Numbered from the stretch's first letter, positions 34,208 through 53,091 are shown. The stretch: 64,000 bases of DNA from Mastigamoeba balamuthi (GCA_902651635.1 CACRSC010000009.1:58704-122703); one strand, 5' to 3'. Numbers and translations: made by a program. The notes: generated by a model not told the origin, from the letters alone.

Positions 34208-36441
34208 CTACACGTGTGTGACCTCTTCCGAACGCACCACCACACTGATCTCCGAGACCGACCCCGCTGCCGCCATCACCACGCCGCTGGCCGGCGGCTG
34301 CTGCTGCTGCCTGGCGCCCGCGCTGAGGACGCTCTGCGGCTGGAGGTGCAGCTGCATCGCTGAGCTCGACGAGCTCGAAGAGCTGAGGGCGGCCATCGGG
34401 TAGCTCAGCGCCACGGCGACGATGGGCATCCCCGCGGCGTCGTAGAGCTGATGGGCGCCCACCAGCGGCTGCAGCTGCACCTGCACCTGCGGCCCCGACG
34501 CTCCCTGGAGTCCCGACGACGCGCTCCTGTTGGCGCCTGAGATGTTCGCGTACGAGAAGACCGACGACGGCGCCGTGGGGATCCGCGGAGGCTCCGCGAC
34601 GCTCTGCGCTGCGACCCTCTGCGCGCCCAGCTGGGCCCGCGTGGCCGCGGAGACTGCCGTCGCCTGCGCCCCGGAGACGTGCGCGCCGGGTGGCGACAGC
34701 TCGGGAGAGATCCCCGAGAGGGGCGAGGGGACGACGACGAGGCCGGCGCTGCCGCTGGTGTTGTTGTGGTTGAGGCAGAGCGAGGCGGGGACGGCCTCGA
34801 AGTGCCCGTCCTCGTCGGTCTCGAGCGGCACGTTGGCCTCTGCGGCGGCCTTGCGCGAGCGCAGCACGACGATGGTCACACCGATGACGGTGACGGCCAT
34901 GGCGCCCAGGCAGCACCCCACCAGCGTCCCCACGAACTCGTTGAAGTAGCTCTTGAAGTCGCTCCCCTTGGACACAGTGACTGCGCCACGGGTGAGGCAG
35001 AGGATTCAGTTCGCTCTTGGAGAGAAAGAGAGCGCGAAGAGAAGAGAGAAGAGAGAGAGAACAGAGAACAGAGAAGAGAAAAGAAGAGAGACAAAGAGAA
35101 AGACTGTGGGGGCACACTGTTTGTGCAGATGGGGTTGGTGATGTCCGAGACGGCGGTGTTGTTGGAGCAGGCTGTGCAGTTGGGGAGGCAGTTCTTGTCA
35201 AAGGCCCAGTCGCAGTGCTCGCCGGCGTCGACGACCCGGTTGCCGCACAGCGAGCAGCCGCCTCCCACCACCGGGATGGACCCCGGGGTGCACGTGCAGT
35301 TCGCCGCGCAGTGCCCCGTCCCGTCCGCCGGGTCGCACTGCTCGCCCTCGTCGAGACGGCCGTTGCCGCACACTGTGGGCTCAGTGTTGCCGAACTCCAA
35401 GTCAGTTTTACTCGGAGCGTCGCGGTGGGCTCAGAGAATAAACTCACCGGGCTGGCAGCGACCCGTCGCGTTCCCGCCCATGGCCTCGAAGCCCTCGCCG
35501 CACAGGCACGTGGCTCTGGAACACCCGGGCACCGAGTCGCACTGCTCGCCCTCGTCGACGACCCCGTTGCCGCAGACTGCAGGTTTTTTGGCGACGTTTT
35601 TCCCAAACACAACCGCCAAAAGACGTGCACACAGCCTGTGAGAAAACGCACAGCACCGCAGCGGACAGGGGCAAGCGGAGAACAAACGAGCTATCTCCTC
35701 GGCCGAGAAACGCACAGCTGCAGCCGGTGGTCCCGGCGACGGGCACGGTGCCCGGCAGGCACCTGCAGTCGTGGCAGTGCGCCGCCGGGAGCTCCGAGTC
35801 GCACTGCTCGGACCACGCGTCGGACCTGTCGACGACGCCGTTGCCGCAGCGGGGCTCGGGGACGATGACGAGCCTCAGGTTGCGGCCCAGCGTCGAGACC
35901 CACGTCTGGTTGGCGCCTCTCCAGTCGACGCACCAGCCCGTGATGGCGTAGCAGCCCGTGCCGTAGCCGTCGCGCCCCACCATGGCCGCCACGTCGAGGG
36001 CGAAGACGTCGGTCGACTCGGTGCCGTCGGGCGGGCCCGGCAGCCGCTTGGCCCACGGCACCGGTGGGTCCCACCAGGGCGCCCAGCTGGCCCTGCAGTC
36101 GGCCCCGGTGAAGCCCATCCGTATGCCGCAGCTGGGGTCCCCTGCACAGCGCACCCGGGCGGCTGCTCAGTCGCCAGATCGAGGGGGGTGGGAGATACTG
36201 CGCTGTGCTGTGCTGTGTGTGCTGTGTGTGGTGTTTGTTGTGCTGGGGTGGGGGCTGCACTCTTGGGCTCGCTGTGGTTGGTGAGGCTGGACTGGACGGT
36301 GAACGTCACGACGAACGACGTGTTGCCGAACACGGTGCAGTTCTCGGGGTAGTCGGGGTGCATGTGGACGACGGGTGCAGGCACCGCCGTCGAGAGCGCC
36401 ACCGCCGCCACCGCGAGAACTAGAGGAAAAACCCCTTGCAT
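34208..36441 (-). CDS. Cys-rich repeat type I membrane protein B, tandem paralogue
   Basis: Exons 36441-36261, 36141-35716, 35576-35448, 35372-35118 and 34980-34208 give 587 residues with the same five-exon layout and all phase-1 introns as gene 32007-33969. A signal peptide (MQGVFPLVLAVAAVALSTAV) is followed by an ectodomain with a W-rich first part, then CGNGVVDRSDAWSEQCD, CGNGVVDEGEQCDSVPGC, CGNGRLDEGEQCD and CGNRVVDAGEHCD repeats. The membrane helix is FVGTLVGCCLGAMAVTVIGV. The tail repeats the two conserved motifs as ANVPLETDEDGHFEAVP and PPRIPTAPSSVFS, followed by different low-complexity sequence. Its ligand and function are unknown. The conserved tail suggests both proteins bind the same cytoplasmic partner. 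Confidence 0.76.
35019..35103. repeat. Purine (GAGAA)n tract in intron 4 of Cys-rich gene B
   Basis: Nearly uninterrupted G/A on the plus strand, which is a long polypyrimidine run on the transcribed sense strand just upstream of the last exon's acceptor. Confidence 0.7.
36197..36250. repeat. GTGCT/GTGT microsatellite in intron 1 of Cys-rich gene B
   Basis: Short imperfect repeats of CTGTG and GTGT inside intron 36142-36260. Confidence 0.6.
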
Positions 36442-36901
36442 CAGCGGGCAGCCAAACTGACGGGCACACACACAGGCGGAAGATCCACACAAGGTTCAAG
36501 ATTTACGATTTTGTGCCCCCAGGGACCGGAACCCGCGAGCTGCACCGGAGAGCCGCCGGCGGGGGGCGTGGGCCGGCGGTGACGGAAGGCTGGCGAGACT
36601 GGGCCAGCCGAACAACTATTCCAAAAAACCACGAATACCAACCCCCGCCTGCGCGTCTCAGGGCGCCGAAAGGCGTCGATTGTCCGCTTCTCCAGCACCG
36701 GCGGCAATTCACTGCACTGCAGAAAAAATGGACCGTACGTGGGCAGGCGTGTCCCTCCTGGCAACGAGCGTGTGGTGATCGGGATGTGGGCTCCCTTCGC
36801 CCCGAAATAGAACAGACCAATTGTGCACAGAAGCAACACAGCGCAGCAGCAACCAAAAAAACCTCTGAGGTCGAGGATCAGGCCTGGGGATTGGCGCCTG
36901 G
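36442..36901. promoter_or_regulatory. 460-nt divergent intergenic region
   Basis: It separates the start codons of Cys-rich gene B (minus) and the M28 peptidase (plus). Both promoters must be here. I recognise no specific element or additional gene. Confidence 0.45.
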
Positions 36902-38000
36902 ATGGAGTACCTGTTCCGCCTGGACTGCGACCACTTCGAGGACGACGAGCGGGCGCGCACGGCGCTGTATTACGGGGCCCTGAGAGGGCTGGCTGTATCG
37001 CCCGCCGTGCCGCTGGGGGCTCCAAGGGCCTCGGAGGAGCTCCTGGGGCTGCTCGACCTCCGCCGCTGGAGGGCCTCGCTCGAGTCCCTCTGCTGCTTCG
37101 ACCGCTATGCCCTCGGCCCCGCACGCAGAATGCCCCTCGGAGGTCCTCGGTGGCGCCGTCCTTCTCACTGAGCTGCTCTCTTCTGTAAGTCCGCTGGAGA
37201 CGCGGCTCGGATGCTGGTGCGCGAGCTCGAGGCCTGCGGAGTCGACTCGGTGGCGCTGCAGTGGTTCTCGGTGCAGGGCGTCGAAGTGTGCAACGTCGTG
37301 GCGGAGGTCAAGGGGACGGGGGGGTCTGGAGGCCCGCCACGCATCGTCGTGGGCGCCCACTACGACGCCATCTGCCCCAGGGAGGGCTCACTGCCCGCCA
37401 GAGGCGCTGTCGACAACGCGAGCGGCGCGTGCGTGCTCCTTGAGATGGCCCGGGCAGTTGCGGCTCTGGCCAAGCGGGGCAGGAGGCCCAGGCAGGACGT
37501 CGTGTTCGCCCTCTACACCGCAGAGGAGCTCGGGTACTTCGGCTCCAAGCACCACGTGGAGCAGCTCAGGAGGTCCGCGGACCCCCGCGTGTCGCTGATG
37601 GTCAACGTCGACACGATCGCCTACAAGAGCAGCTCCGTCGACGTGGTGCTCGTGGAGATGCCCGTGAGGATGTTCGAGCAGGAGTTCCTCGTCAAGGACT
37701 GCGCCCGGAGGGCTGGCGTGCCCCTGGAGTTCTCGCACAAGCCGTGGGGGTCCGACCACATCTCCTGTGCGCAGCTGGCTCTCTCGCACTCGCACTCGCA
37801 ATGTCTCTGTGTACAGTCTCATGTCTGCCTTGATAGTTCTGGAGGGCGGGTACCCTGCCATACTGGTCATCAACAGAGACATGATGCAGTACGAGCACTA
37901 CCACAAGCACACAGACACGCCAGACAAGGTGGACGACGCCGTCGCGTGGATGGTCATCCAGTTAATTGGCGTTCTGTTGCACAAGCTCCTCTACATCTGA
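36902..38000 (+). CDS. M28-family zinc metallopeptidase
   Basis: Exons 36902-37120, 37190-37766 and 37837-38000 give 319 residues. The M28 metal-site pattern is complete: VVGAHYDAI (His, with Asp following), AVDNASGA (bridging Asp), TAEELGYFG (catalytic Glu and Glu ligand), MVNVDTIAY (Asp) and SDHISFLEGGYPA (His). These enzymes are co-catalytic di-zinc aminopeptidases or carboxypeptidases; some relatives are glutaminyl cyclases. No signal peptide is evident, so it may be cytosolic. The first intron appears to be GC-AG (GCACGC at 37121), because no GT donor of the right phase exists and the joined sequence RYALGPSAGDAARML fits the family. The stop lies 77 nt from the convergent neighbour's stop. 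Confidence 0.85.
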
Positions 38001-38077
38001 GGAGAGCTCCCCCTCGGAGGGTTCAATGAAATAGAAAGAAAACAGAAACAAAAAGAACAACAGTTGTCACGAGACCT

Positions 38078-41000
38078 CTACGTCTCGTACTCGGGCGGAG
38101 CCATGTCGTCGTCGCTGTCGTCAGCCTCGGGCTCCTGCTGGATGTCCTCGTCGAACTTCTGGAGCTCCTGCTGCACGCGCAGGTTCTTGCCGGCGGCGCT
38201 GTTGATGAAGGTCTTCCAGACCTCCTCGCTGTGGTGGTCCGTGAACCACGCGAAGTTGCCGAAGAAGTTGCCCAGCTGCTCGACGAGGTGCGGCTCGAGG
38301 TACGTGAAGTTGGAGCCACGCTCGCTGACCTCCCAGAACTCCTTGGTGGTGCCCATCGACAGCTCCTCCCTGATCGAGAGCAGGATCTCCTTGTTCTCCT
38401 CGCGGTCCATCGCCTTGTAGATCTTGCGGGCCTGCGCCGTCTGGTTCAGCGTCAGGTAGTACACCGCCAGGATGACCTGCGCCCTCAGCACCCCGCGCCT
38501 CGCGTCCGGCGTCGACGCGAAGTCCGTGAAGCTCAGCAGAGTCTGTCCATTGGCGCCTGTCAGTGTGACGGCGAGGCGACTGTCATCCGTGCCTGGAGGA
38601 GCTTGTCGTGGACCTGCTGGAACACGACGCGGGCGGGGTTCCAGCCGACCTTGCCCGTCTTGGTCCGCTCGGGCAGCGAGCTGCGGATGGCCACCTCGCA
38701 CATGACACGCAGATCCTGCGCGACCGTCTCGACAAGGAAGGAGAGGTTGCGCTGCTGGCAGAGGAACGCGTAGTACCTCACAAACTTGGCGATCTGCAGT
38801 GCCCTCGTCGCCAGCTCTTTGGTCGAGCCTGCAGGGGGAGGAAGAAAGAGAACGTCAGCAGTGCAGAAGGAGCGGCCATGCGAGCGGGCCCTCACCTCTG
38901 TCCTTGTCAAGCAGGAGCTCGGCGAACTGGCGGTACTGGAAGAGTGTGTTGTAGACGACACGGACGTCGATGAGGTTGATGGCGGTACGCAGGTACGTGT
39001 TGAAGAACTTGATGCAGAGGTCCACAGTGTGCATCTGCTGGTGCAGCGCCGCCGTCTCGCCGATGATGCGCGTGTTGATGCAGATGTGGTAGCACATCTC
39101 CTTGAAGAACTTGATGGCCTCGACGAAGATGTTGTGGTACTGCCGCAGCACCTTCCACTCCATCCACAGCTGCCTCTTCTCCAGCACCTTGAGCTCCTCA
39201 GCGTTTCTACGCACGCGCACCGTGAGCGGGAGAAAGGGGACTGCTGCTGCTGTTGGCGAGGCTGGACTTACACGATGAGGAAGTCGGGACTCTGCTTGAG
39301 CCACAGCGGTATGTCGTACCACACGTCGGGCGCGCTGTCCTTGATCGAGATGTAGTGCATCAGGAAGCTGCACAGCGCGTCGAGGATCTCGCTCGCGATG
39401 TTCTGTGAATGGCCGCGAGCCCTCAGCAGAGCAGTCGGCGGGGGATAGACGGAGAGGACGAGCCCCGCTCACCTTGTTCTTCTTCTTGATGCTCGAGAGG
39501 GCGCCGTCCATCAGATACTCGACGGCCAGCGTGGCGCGGATCTGGTGCTTGGCGTTGTCGACGCCCTGCGAGTTGATGGCGGCGACGACGGCGTTGAGGC
39601 CGTTGGTCATGATCTTGGTCACCACGACCTCGGGGTCCAGGAAGAAGAAGAGGTACGTCAGGAATGGGAACAGGAACATCAACTCGATGTTGACCAGCGC
39701 CACGCAGACCACTGCCGAGGGCGGCGCCGTCAATGGGCCCACCCGCACCTCGAAGGGAGAGAGCGTGGGCGGTACCCATTCCTATGCGCGTCGAGTGGTG
39801 GTCGCCGCACTCGAGGTAGATCCAGAACGAGAAGGCCTGCGTTATTATGACAGCAGACAGACCTCCGGTGATGAACTTGTCCTTGAAGAACTGCCAGCCA
39901 GGAGAGTCAGGCTTCTGGAAGGCTTACACATGGGGCCCAGAGGGTGGGGGGGGGGGCGATGTACCAGAGTGAGGCAGTGCGACGTGACCTTCTCCGAGGC
40001 GAACTGCAGGACGAGACCGATCAGGGTGACGAGCACCGCGAAGACGACAGACATGATGTTCGTGACTCCCTCGAGCACCGAGCGGCACTGGTCCGGGTTG
40101 GGGTTCATGATCGTGTACACTGCGCGCCAGAGTGAGCGGCGGCGGCTGAACCCGTTGGGGAGGGGATCGCGGGGTGCCTGACCGAGCGCGTTAAAGCTGT
40201 AGTCGTACTTGGCGGGGACCATGCCCTTGTACGACCAGACGCGCGTCATCCCGTTGTCGAGGCCGTAGCACGCCAGCAGCAGCCCGAACGTGACGCCCAG
40301 TATGACAGGCGCGTGGTGGTACATCTGCGCCGCCCGTCAGTCCCAGCCAGCCAGCGGCACAGTGATTGGGACCCCACAGGCGCAAGAGGCGGTGCGGGGA
40401 GTGGGAAGAGCGACGCACGCTGCCTCCGACTCGCAGCTTCGGCCTGTTCCGCAGGAAAGGGTCGACGGTCGCGGCGGCCGACTGCTGCATCTCCAGCGCC
40501 TCCTCCTGCGTCGACGACATGGTGACGTCCAGCCCCAGCGCTGTCCCCTGCGAGTGGCCCAGCACCCCCCTTGTTACGGTGCCGCCCCTCGAGCCCCGCA
40601 GCTGCCCCACTCCCCGTAAGCCCCGCCAACACGCACGACGAGGCCGAAGCCGTCGGGGGCGAGGCCGTCGAGGGCCGAGTCGATCTTGGGGAGGTTGTCC
40701 TTCTTGTTGCGCGGGGTGCCCACGGTGATCTTGTCCATCTGCAGGTGCTTCATCCGGATCGCCGGCTGCACGCGCCGCGCGGCCATCCGCAGCCGCGTGG
40801 ACGCCATCATCGCCGCGGCCGCGGGGCGGGGCGCCGCCCCCGCCGCCATCGCCGCGATGATCTCCGTGTCGGTCTGCGCGGGCTCCGGCTGTTGGTCAAC
40901 TCTACGCAATTGCTCCGCTGCTGCGGAAAAAAACGACCGCGTCTTCGGGAGAAAATCAAACGCAGAACCGCGGCCCCCATCGGTTTTTTTCGGCGTCATA

Positions 41001-41354
41001 TCCGGTTTTATGACGTGGGGCTGGGGGAAGCGAAGTGGAAACCTTGATGGGGGGCCCCGAGGGGATGACGCCGCCCTTTGTCCTCGAGGAGGACCTCGCG
41101 GACTTGGTGGAGCTCAGGTGCGACCTGTGAGACGGCGGCAGACCCGGTGACGCGGGCTGCGGCGGCGCCAGCGACGACGGCGACGCCACCGCCGGGGCCG
41201 CGGCCGCCGCAGCTGCCGGGGGCGCGCCCTCGGGGGAGTCGCGGTGGGCGGCGGCCATCGAGACGAGGGCCGCGAAGTTGGAGCCCTTGGCCCCGGCCAG
41301 GCGCTGGGCCAGGCTGGGCGCCGGCGCCTTGGGCGGCGGTGGCTCGTCGGCCAT
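38078..41354 (-). CDS. Uncharacterised four-helix membrane protein with a large helical C-terminal domain
   Basis: Eleven exons: 41354-41043, 40888-40637, 40547-40419, 40324-40183, 40119-39989, 39890-39776, 39711-39473, 39402-39272, 39206-38896, 38828-38593 and 38542-38078, giving 820 residues, all phases closing. Residues 1-230 are a low-complexity cytosolic N-terminus. Four hydrophobic helices lie near residues 235-252 (VILGVTFGLLLACYG), 299-319 (IMSVVFAVLVTLIGLVLQF), 330-350 (LSAVIITQAFSFWIYL) and 362-385 (VNIELMFLFPFLTYLFFF). The remaining 430 residues are soluble, helical and rich in aromatic residues, ending in an acidic tail. I do not recognise the family. The last intron is GC-AG (GCACGG). 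The start lies 260 nt from the divergent receptor-PDE gene. Confidence 0.7.
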
Positions 41355-41614
41355 TTATAGCTCTCTGCGGAGAAGAATCTTCGGCGAATCGCAATCTTCT
41401 CGCGGAATTAGTTCGGGTGAATCTCTGTGGGCTCTCCTTGCTCGAGTTGGTTCCGACGTCTGCAGTGGGTCGACAGGCCCCTGCACACTTCCGCGGAGGG
41501 GAGCGAGTGAGACACCCAGAAGCAGTGCCAATTCTGGAAAAATCGGGAGAGCCTTCCGTGATTGGGTCGAAATCGGCGAGTGCATAACACGCTCCTCGTG
41601 TACACTCAACTTCA
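41355..41614. promoter_or_regulatory. 260-nt divergent promoter region
   Basis: It lies between the starts of the orphan membrane protein (minus) and the receptor-type PDE (plus). No specific element was recognised. Confidence 0.4.
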
Positions 41615-44600
41615 ATGAGCAGCAGACGGGTCTCCTCCGCGATGCAGAAGCTGCGCCTGTTGCCGCTCGTGCTCGCCTGCGTGCTGCCGCTGGCTCTGGC
41701 AGCCCCGTCGTCCGGCTCCGTTTCTGCGAGCGACCCCGAGTGCAGTGTCGGGCTGACCGCGGCTCTCGGAACCCGCTCGGGCCGATCGCTTGCCGCGGGC
41801 CTCCGCGCCGCCTTTGCCGAGTCCAACATCGTCGGCCGCCTGCAGCTCTCTCTGGTCGCCCTCGACGACGGCGGGTCGCCTGTGGCGGCCCGCGGCAACG
41901 CCGCAGCCCTCGCGGCCTCCGGGGTCTTCGCGGCTGTCCTGACGCCTCCCGGGGCGCACAGGGGCCTCGCGGGCGGCGTTGCTGTCGTTGCGCCCGCGTC
42001 GGGGGAGGCGGGGCTGCGGGCGTTCAACGCCAGCGCTGTTGTGCTGCGCCCGAGCTACGCAGAGGAGGCCTTCGTCGCTGTCGGCGTCCTCGCCAACGAC
42101 TGGAAGGTCGTCCAGCGGATGGCCGTCGTCGCCCCCGTGGGCCCCGACGGCGACGAGGTCGTCAGCGCCGTGCGGTCCGCGCTCTCGGGCTCCCTGGGGC
42201 TGGACCTCCTCGCAGACGCCCGGCTCGACCTGACGTCTCTCAACGCGTCTGGCAACGACGCCGACGCGCAAATGGGCGCCGCGGTCGCTGGAGCGGCGAG
42301 GTCGCTGTTCGCTCAGCGGCCCTCTGCAGTCCTCATCTCCGCTTCGGCAGCCGTCGTGGCGAGATTCGTTGCCTCCTCGGTTGCGCTCTACGAGAACACC
42401 TCCGAGTGCCCCCACTACACGGCCTTCGCCTCCGCGTACCCGGACGACCTCAGGGACGAGCTTCTGAGGGCGGGGGTGTCTGGGCAGAGCGTCTTCACAG
42501 GCGCGTGGCTTCCGGACCCGTTGGGAACCGACGCCGTGGCCCTGCAGTATGTCGAGGCGCTCAACGCCCTCGGCGAGAATGAAACTCCCAGGTACGCGGG
42601 CCTGGAGGGCTACATCGCCGGGCGCCTCGTGGTAGAGATGGCCAACAAGGCCATCAAGCAGCACAAGTGGCCGCTGACGAGGAGCTCGTTCTATTGTGCT
42701 GCGTTCGAGGCCGGGAACTTCGTTATCGAGGACTTCAGCGCGGGCCCCTTCACCAACGACCTGTGCGCAGGAGGAGAATCAGAGACCTCCTCGGCCTCCT
42801 CCACGTGGTGCAACGAGGGCGTCATCCACCTCAGGGGCGTTGACGCCGTCAGGGGGGCAACGCAGCCGGGCTCAGCAGTGGAGATACGCCAGTGCGGGTT
42901 CCCCGGCCAGAGAAGCCGTGCAAACTTGACGCTGCTCGGCCAGACGGCCCCGACGTCGGGCGACGAGATGTACCTCGGGCGCGGTGTGAGGCTTGGGTTG
43001 GTGTCGGCACTGGACCTGACGCCCAGCGGGCTTGTCAGGCCCACTCTGGTGACGATGGATGACCTCTACATACCCTCGATCGCTACGACCAACGCCCTCC
43101 AGCTCCTCGCGATTGGGGTAAGTGCTTCACACAATTGTGTTGTTACCGAATTTATTCAGAAAATCGGAGCAATTGTTGGAACTGTTGGGACCGAGTGCAC
43201 AAAGAACGTAGTGTCCGTGATCGGGGACAGCGTGCCTCTGATCGGGGCATTTACTGGTGCTCAGCTCTTCCGAAGGCCGTGGCGACGAAACATCATCAAC
43301 CTACGAGCATCCTACTGGGACGAGATCGACACGATTGCTGAGTTCTTCAAAACTCGGAAGCAGATCACTCGAGTGGCTGCCATTGCCCAGAATGACGCCT
43401 TCGGGGAGGACTGTCTCAATGGCCTCAAACTCGCATTGTCGCTCAGGCAGATGAGACTGGTAGCCACGGGACTATTCGAGCCAGGGTCAGTCGAAGCTGA
43501 GCCGGTGTTCTCCAAGAGTGTTTCGGCATCTAATCCTCAGGGGTTTCTGTTCTGTGGGCCGTGTATTATCACAGCAAGTCTCATCAAGAGGGCTCATCAG
43601 CTCTTCCCCGGTTCTGTCTCTGCTGCTGTGTCCTTAGCCGGATCCACAGAGCTGCTGCAACAGTTGAAGGCCATGAACGACTCCATGGAGAACGTGGTCG
43701 TTACATCTGTTGTCCCGCCACTGTCGGAAACCAACAGTGAGATTGTGCGGCTGTTTCAAGAGCACTTGGAAACGACAGAGCGGAGCTCCTCGTCGATGGA
43801 GGGCTTCCTGATTGGCAGCTTCTTCGTGGAAGTTCTGAGCCAGATGCAATCCCAGGAAATAGTCATCACTCCTGATTCTCTGCTGTCGTTCATATACTCC
43901 CAGGGCACCTTCGTGTATGGCGGAGTGACCTTCGGACCTTTCTCAGACGCCTGTCAATCAAAGGGGCAATTGCTTGATAGCTGCTGCAACCAAGGCCGAA
44001 GCTCTGTGTACCTTCTTCAGTATGATAGCGCATCGCACTCCCTTGTTGTTGTCTCCAACTTCAATCACACTCTGCCGAGTTGTGGAATTTCCTATGGTAA
44101 CACAGTTCATTCTTTCGAGACTCAATATTACATAATAGGATCTAGTCGATCAAATGGCAGGATCACCACTGCTCTGTCGATTGCTCTGCCACTAGTCTGT
44201 GCCGCTGTCGTTATTCCCTTTGGAATTCTCTTTGGAGTTCTGCGGTATCGAACACTTCAATACGCAGCGCTGCAGCAGAAGGAGTTGGCACTGGAGAAGA
44301 GACTCAGTGTACTGAATGCGAGTTTTGGCAATCTGTTAGACACTCCTGCTGAAGTCGTGATTCATACTCTCAGTACCCTCATCTCGAAGAAGGATCCCCT
44401 CAATGTATGGCTCACACTCGAAGAACTTCATTCATAGGTAAGTAGGAAGGGGACCATGAGGACCTCGAGAGGATCATTCTCTTGATCTCGCAGAACAAGC
44501 TGTATGAAGCGAACTTCCATATGCGCAAAAAGAACAGCCAGGTTGGAGTCGCTGCTCAGCAATTGGATAGCGAGGTCGAGGAATACCTTCTGGACACTGT

Positions 44601-45755
44601 TCTCAAGGGGACTGGCTCGTTATCACCCTCGTCTCCCGGGTGTGTTGACGAGCCATCGAACATCTCTCTGGCCCAAAGTGTTTCTGATAGGTTCCTTCAT
44701 CTGCACTCGTGGGACTTCCACCCATCAATGATTACATCATTGGGACAGCAGTACGGCCGTTTTTATGAATGTCCCTAACTTTGTTTCAGTGAAATGCTGA
44801 CTTTTGCATCCGAGCATCTTCTCGAGTTTTATGGATTGTTCATCAAGTTCTCCATTCCGAGAGATAAGTTTCACAGTTGGATCGAGCTGATTGAAAAAGG
44901 CTACAATGACAATCCCTACCACAACAAAGCGCACGCCACAGATGTTCTCCAGGCAATGCACTGGCTGATACAGAAAATGGAAGGCAACTTCCTCACCGAC
45001 TTGGACATCCTCTCGGCACTTATCGCCTGTGCCATTCATGATTTCAATCATCCGGTAGGGCATTTTTTTTTCGAATCATATTAGAGACTGAATTTGTGTC
45101 CAGGGTGTTAATTCGAACTTTTTGACAGCCACAAGAGATCAACTGGCCATTCGATACAACGGTCTCTCGGTGCTTGAGAATATGCACGCTTCCGAATCCA
45201 TGACCCTCCTGCTGCAGCCGCAATACAATTGGCTCGAGGGGCAGCCTAAGAAGGTCTTCGATGTACGTGAACTCATTTTGCAGTTTTTTTCGAATGACGT
45301 CCTCTTCTCAGGAGTTCTACCATAACGTGGTGAGGTTGGTTCTGGCAACCGACATGGCCAAGCACATTGAGCAGATAGGAGAGCTCAACGGGAAGCTTGC
45401 AGCTGGAGGGCTGGACAGGAACGCTCAGTCTGACAGGTTACTTGTGCTTCGCATCATGCTCAAGGTGGCCGACCTCTCCAACTCGATGAGGACGTGGGAC
45501 ATCTACCGACAGTGGACTGCGCAGGTGTGCCACGAGTTCTGGCTGCAGGGCGAGCAGGAGCAGGCCCTCGGACTCCCCGTGAGCCCGTTCATGGACAAGA
45601 ACAGCACCAACATCCCCAAGATGCAGCAAACGTTTCTCGGCTTCGTCGTGAAGCCCCTCGCCGAGAGCATCCTGAAGATCGTCCCGCACGCCAACGTCCT
45701 TATGGAGAACCTCTCGGCAAATATGCAGCACTGGGCAGTCCATGGCGATTCCTAG
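41615..45755 (+). CDS. Receptor-type cyclic-nucleotide phosphodiesterase: extracellular PBP1-like domains, one TM helix, class I PDE
   Basis: Exons 41615-43117, 43160-44404, 44446-44750, 44790-45054, 45104-45262 and 45312-45755 give 1,306 residues. A signal peptide (LRLLPLVLACVLPLALA) opens about 800 extracellular residues with the alternating strand-helix pattern of periplasmic-binding-protein type 1 (ANF receptor/Leu-binding) domains, apparently two in tandem. The second includes IGAIVGTVGTECTKNV and ITRVAAIAQNDAFGEDC. One membrane helix near 835-861 (LPLVCAAVVIPFGILFGVL) leads to a coiled linker and a class I PDE catalytic domain: YHNKAHATDVLQ, HDFNHPGVNSNF, LENMHASES, LKVADLSN. The metal-binding His/Asp set is intact. 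It should hydrolyse cAMP and/or cGMP in the cytosol under control of an extracellular ligand; the ligand and nucleotide preference are not readable. Exons 2-5 are much less GC-rich than the rest. Confidence 0.85.
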
Positions 45756-45900
45756 GATGACGCGCGTCACACGTGCGAGTAAAATGCTTGTCGCCCAACG
45801 ATAAGTCCCTTTTTGCAGTTCAAAGGGTCGATGGCCACTTCGTTGTTGGTGAACTCAATGCAGTGAATCAATGGGCAGCTGCGGCTCGCGTGCGTAGGGC

Positions 45901-52812
<6,912 letters not shown>

Positions 52813-53091
52813 GACTGCTGCTTTGGTTTGCTGTGGCGAGCAGGGCAGTCCAGATATCAGAGCCGCCAGCAGAGGGGGGAAAATATCGGGGCGGGGCAGT
52901 TGATTGGGGTGCTGACGAAATAAAGCTGCAACAATCGTGTTTGCTTGACTTGTGTGGCATCGTGATTACAGACGGACGCGTGGCAACTGTGTGGGTGGCT
53001 CGGCGGAGGGGGAGAGCCGATAGATAATCTGTGGTCGCGCGAGTTTGTCAGAGGCTTGGCCGATCATCGAGGGGATTGGGCGAGCATACGG

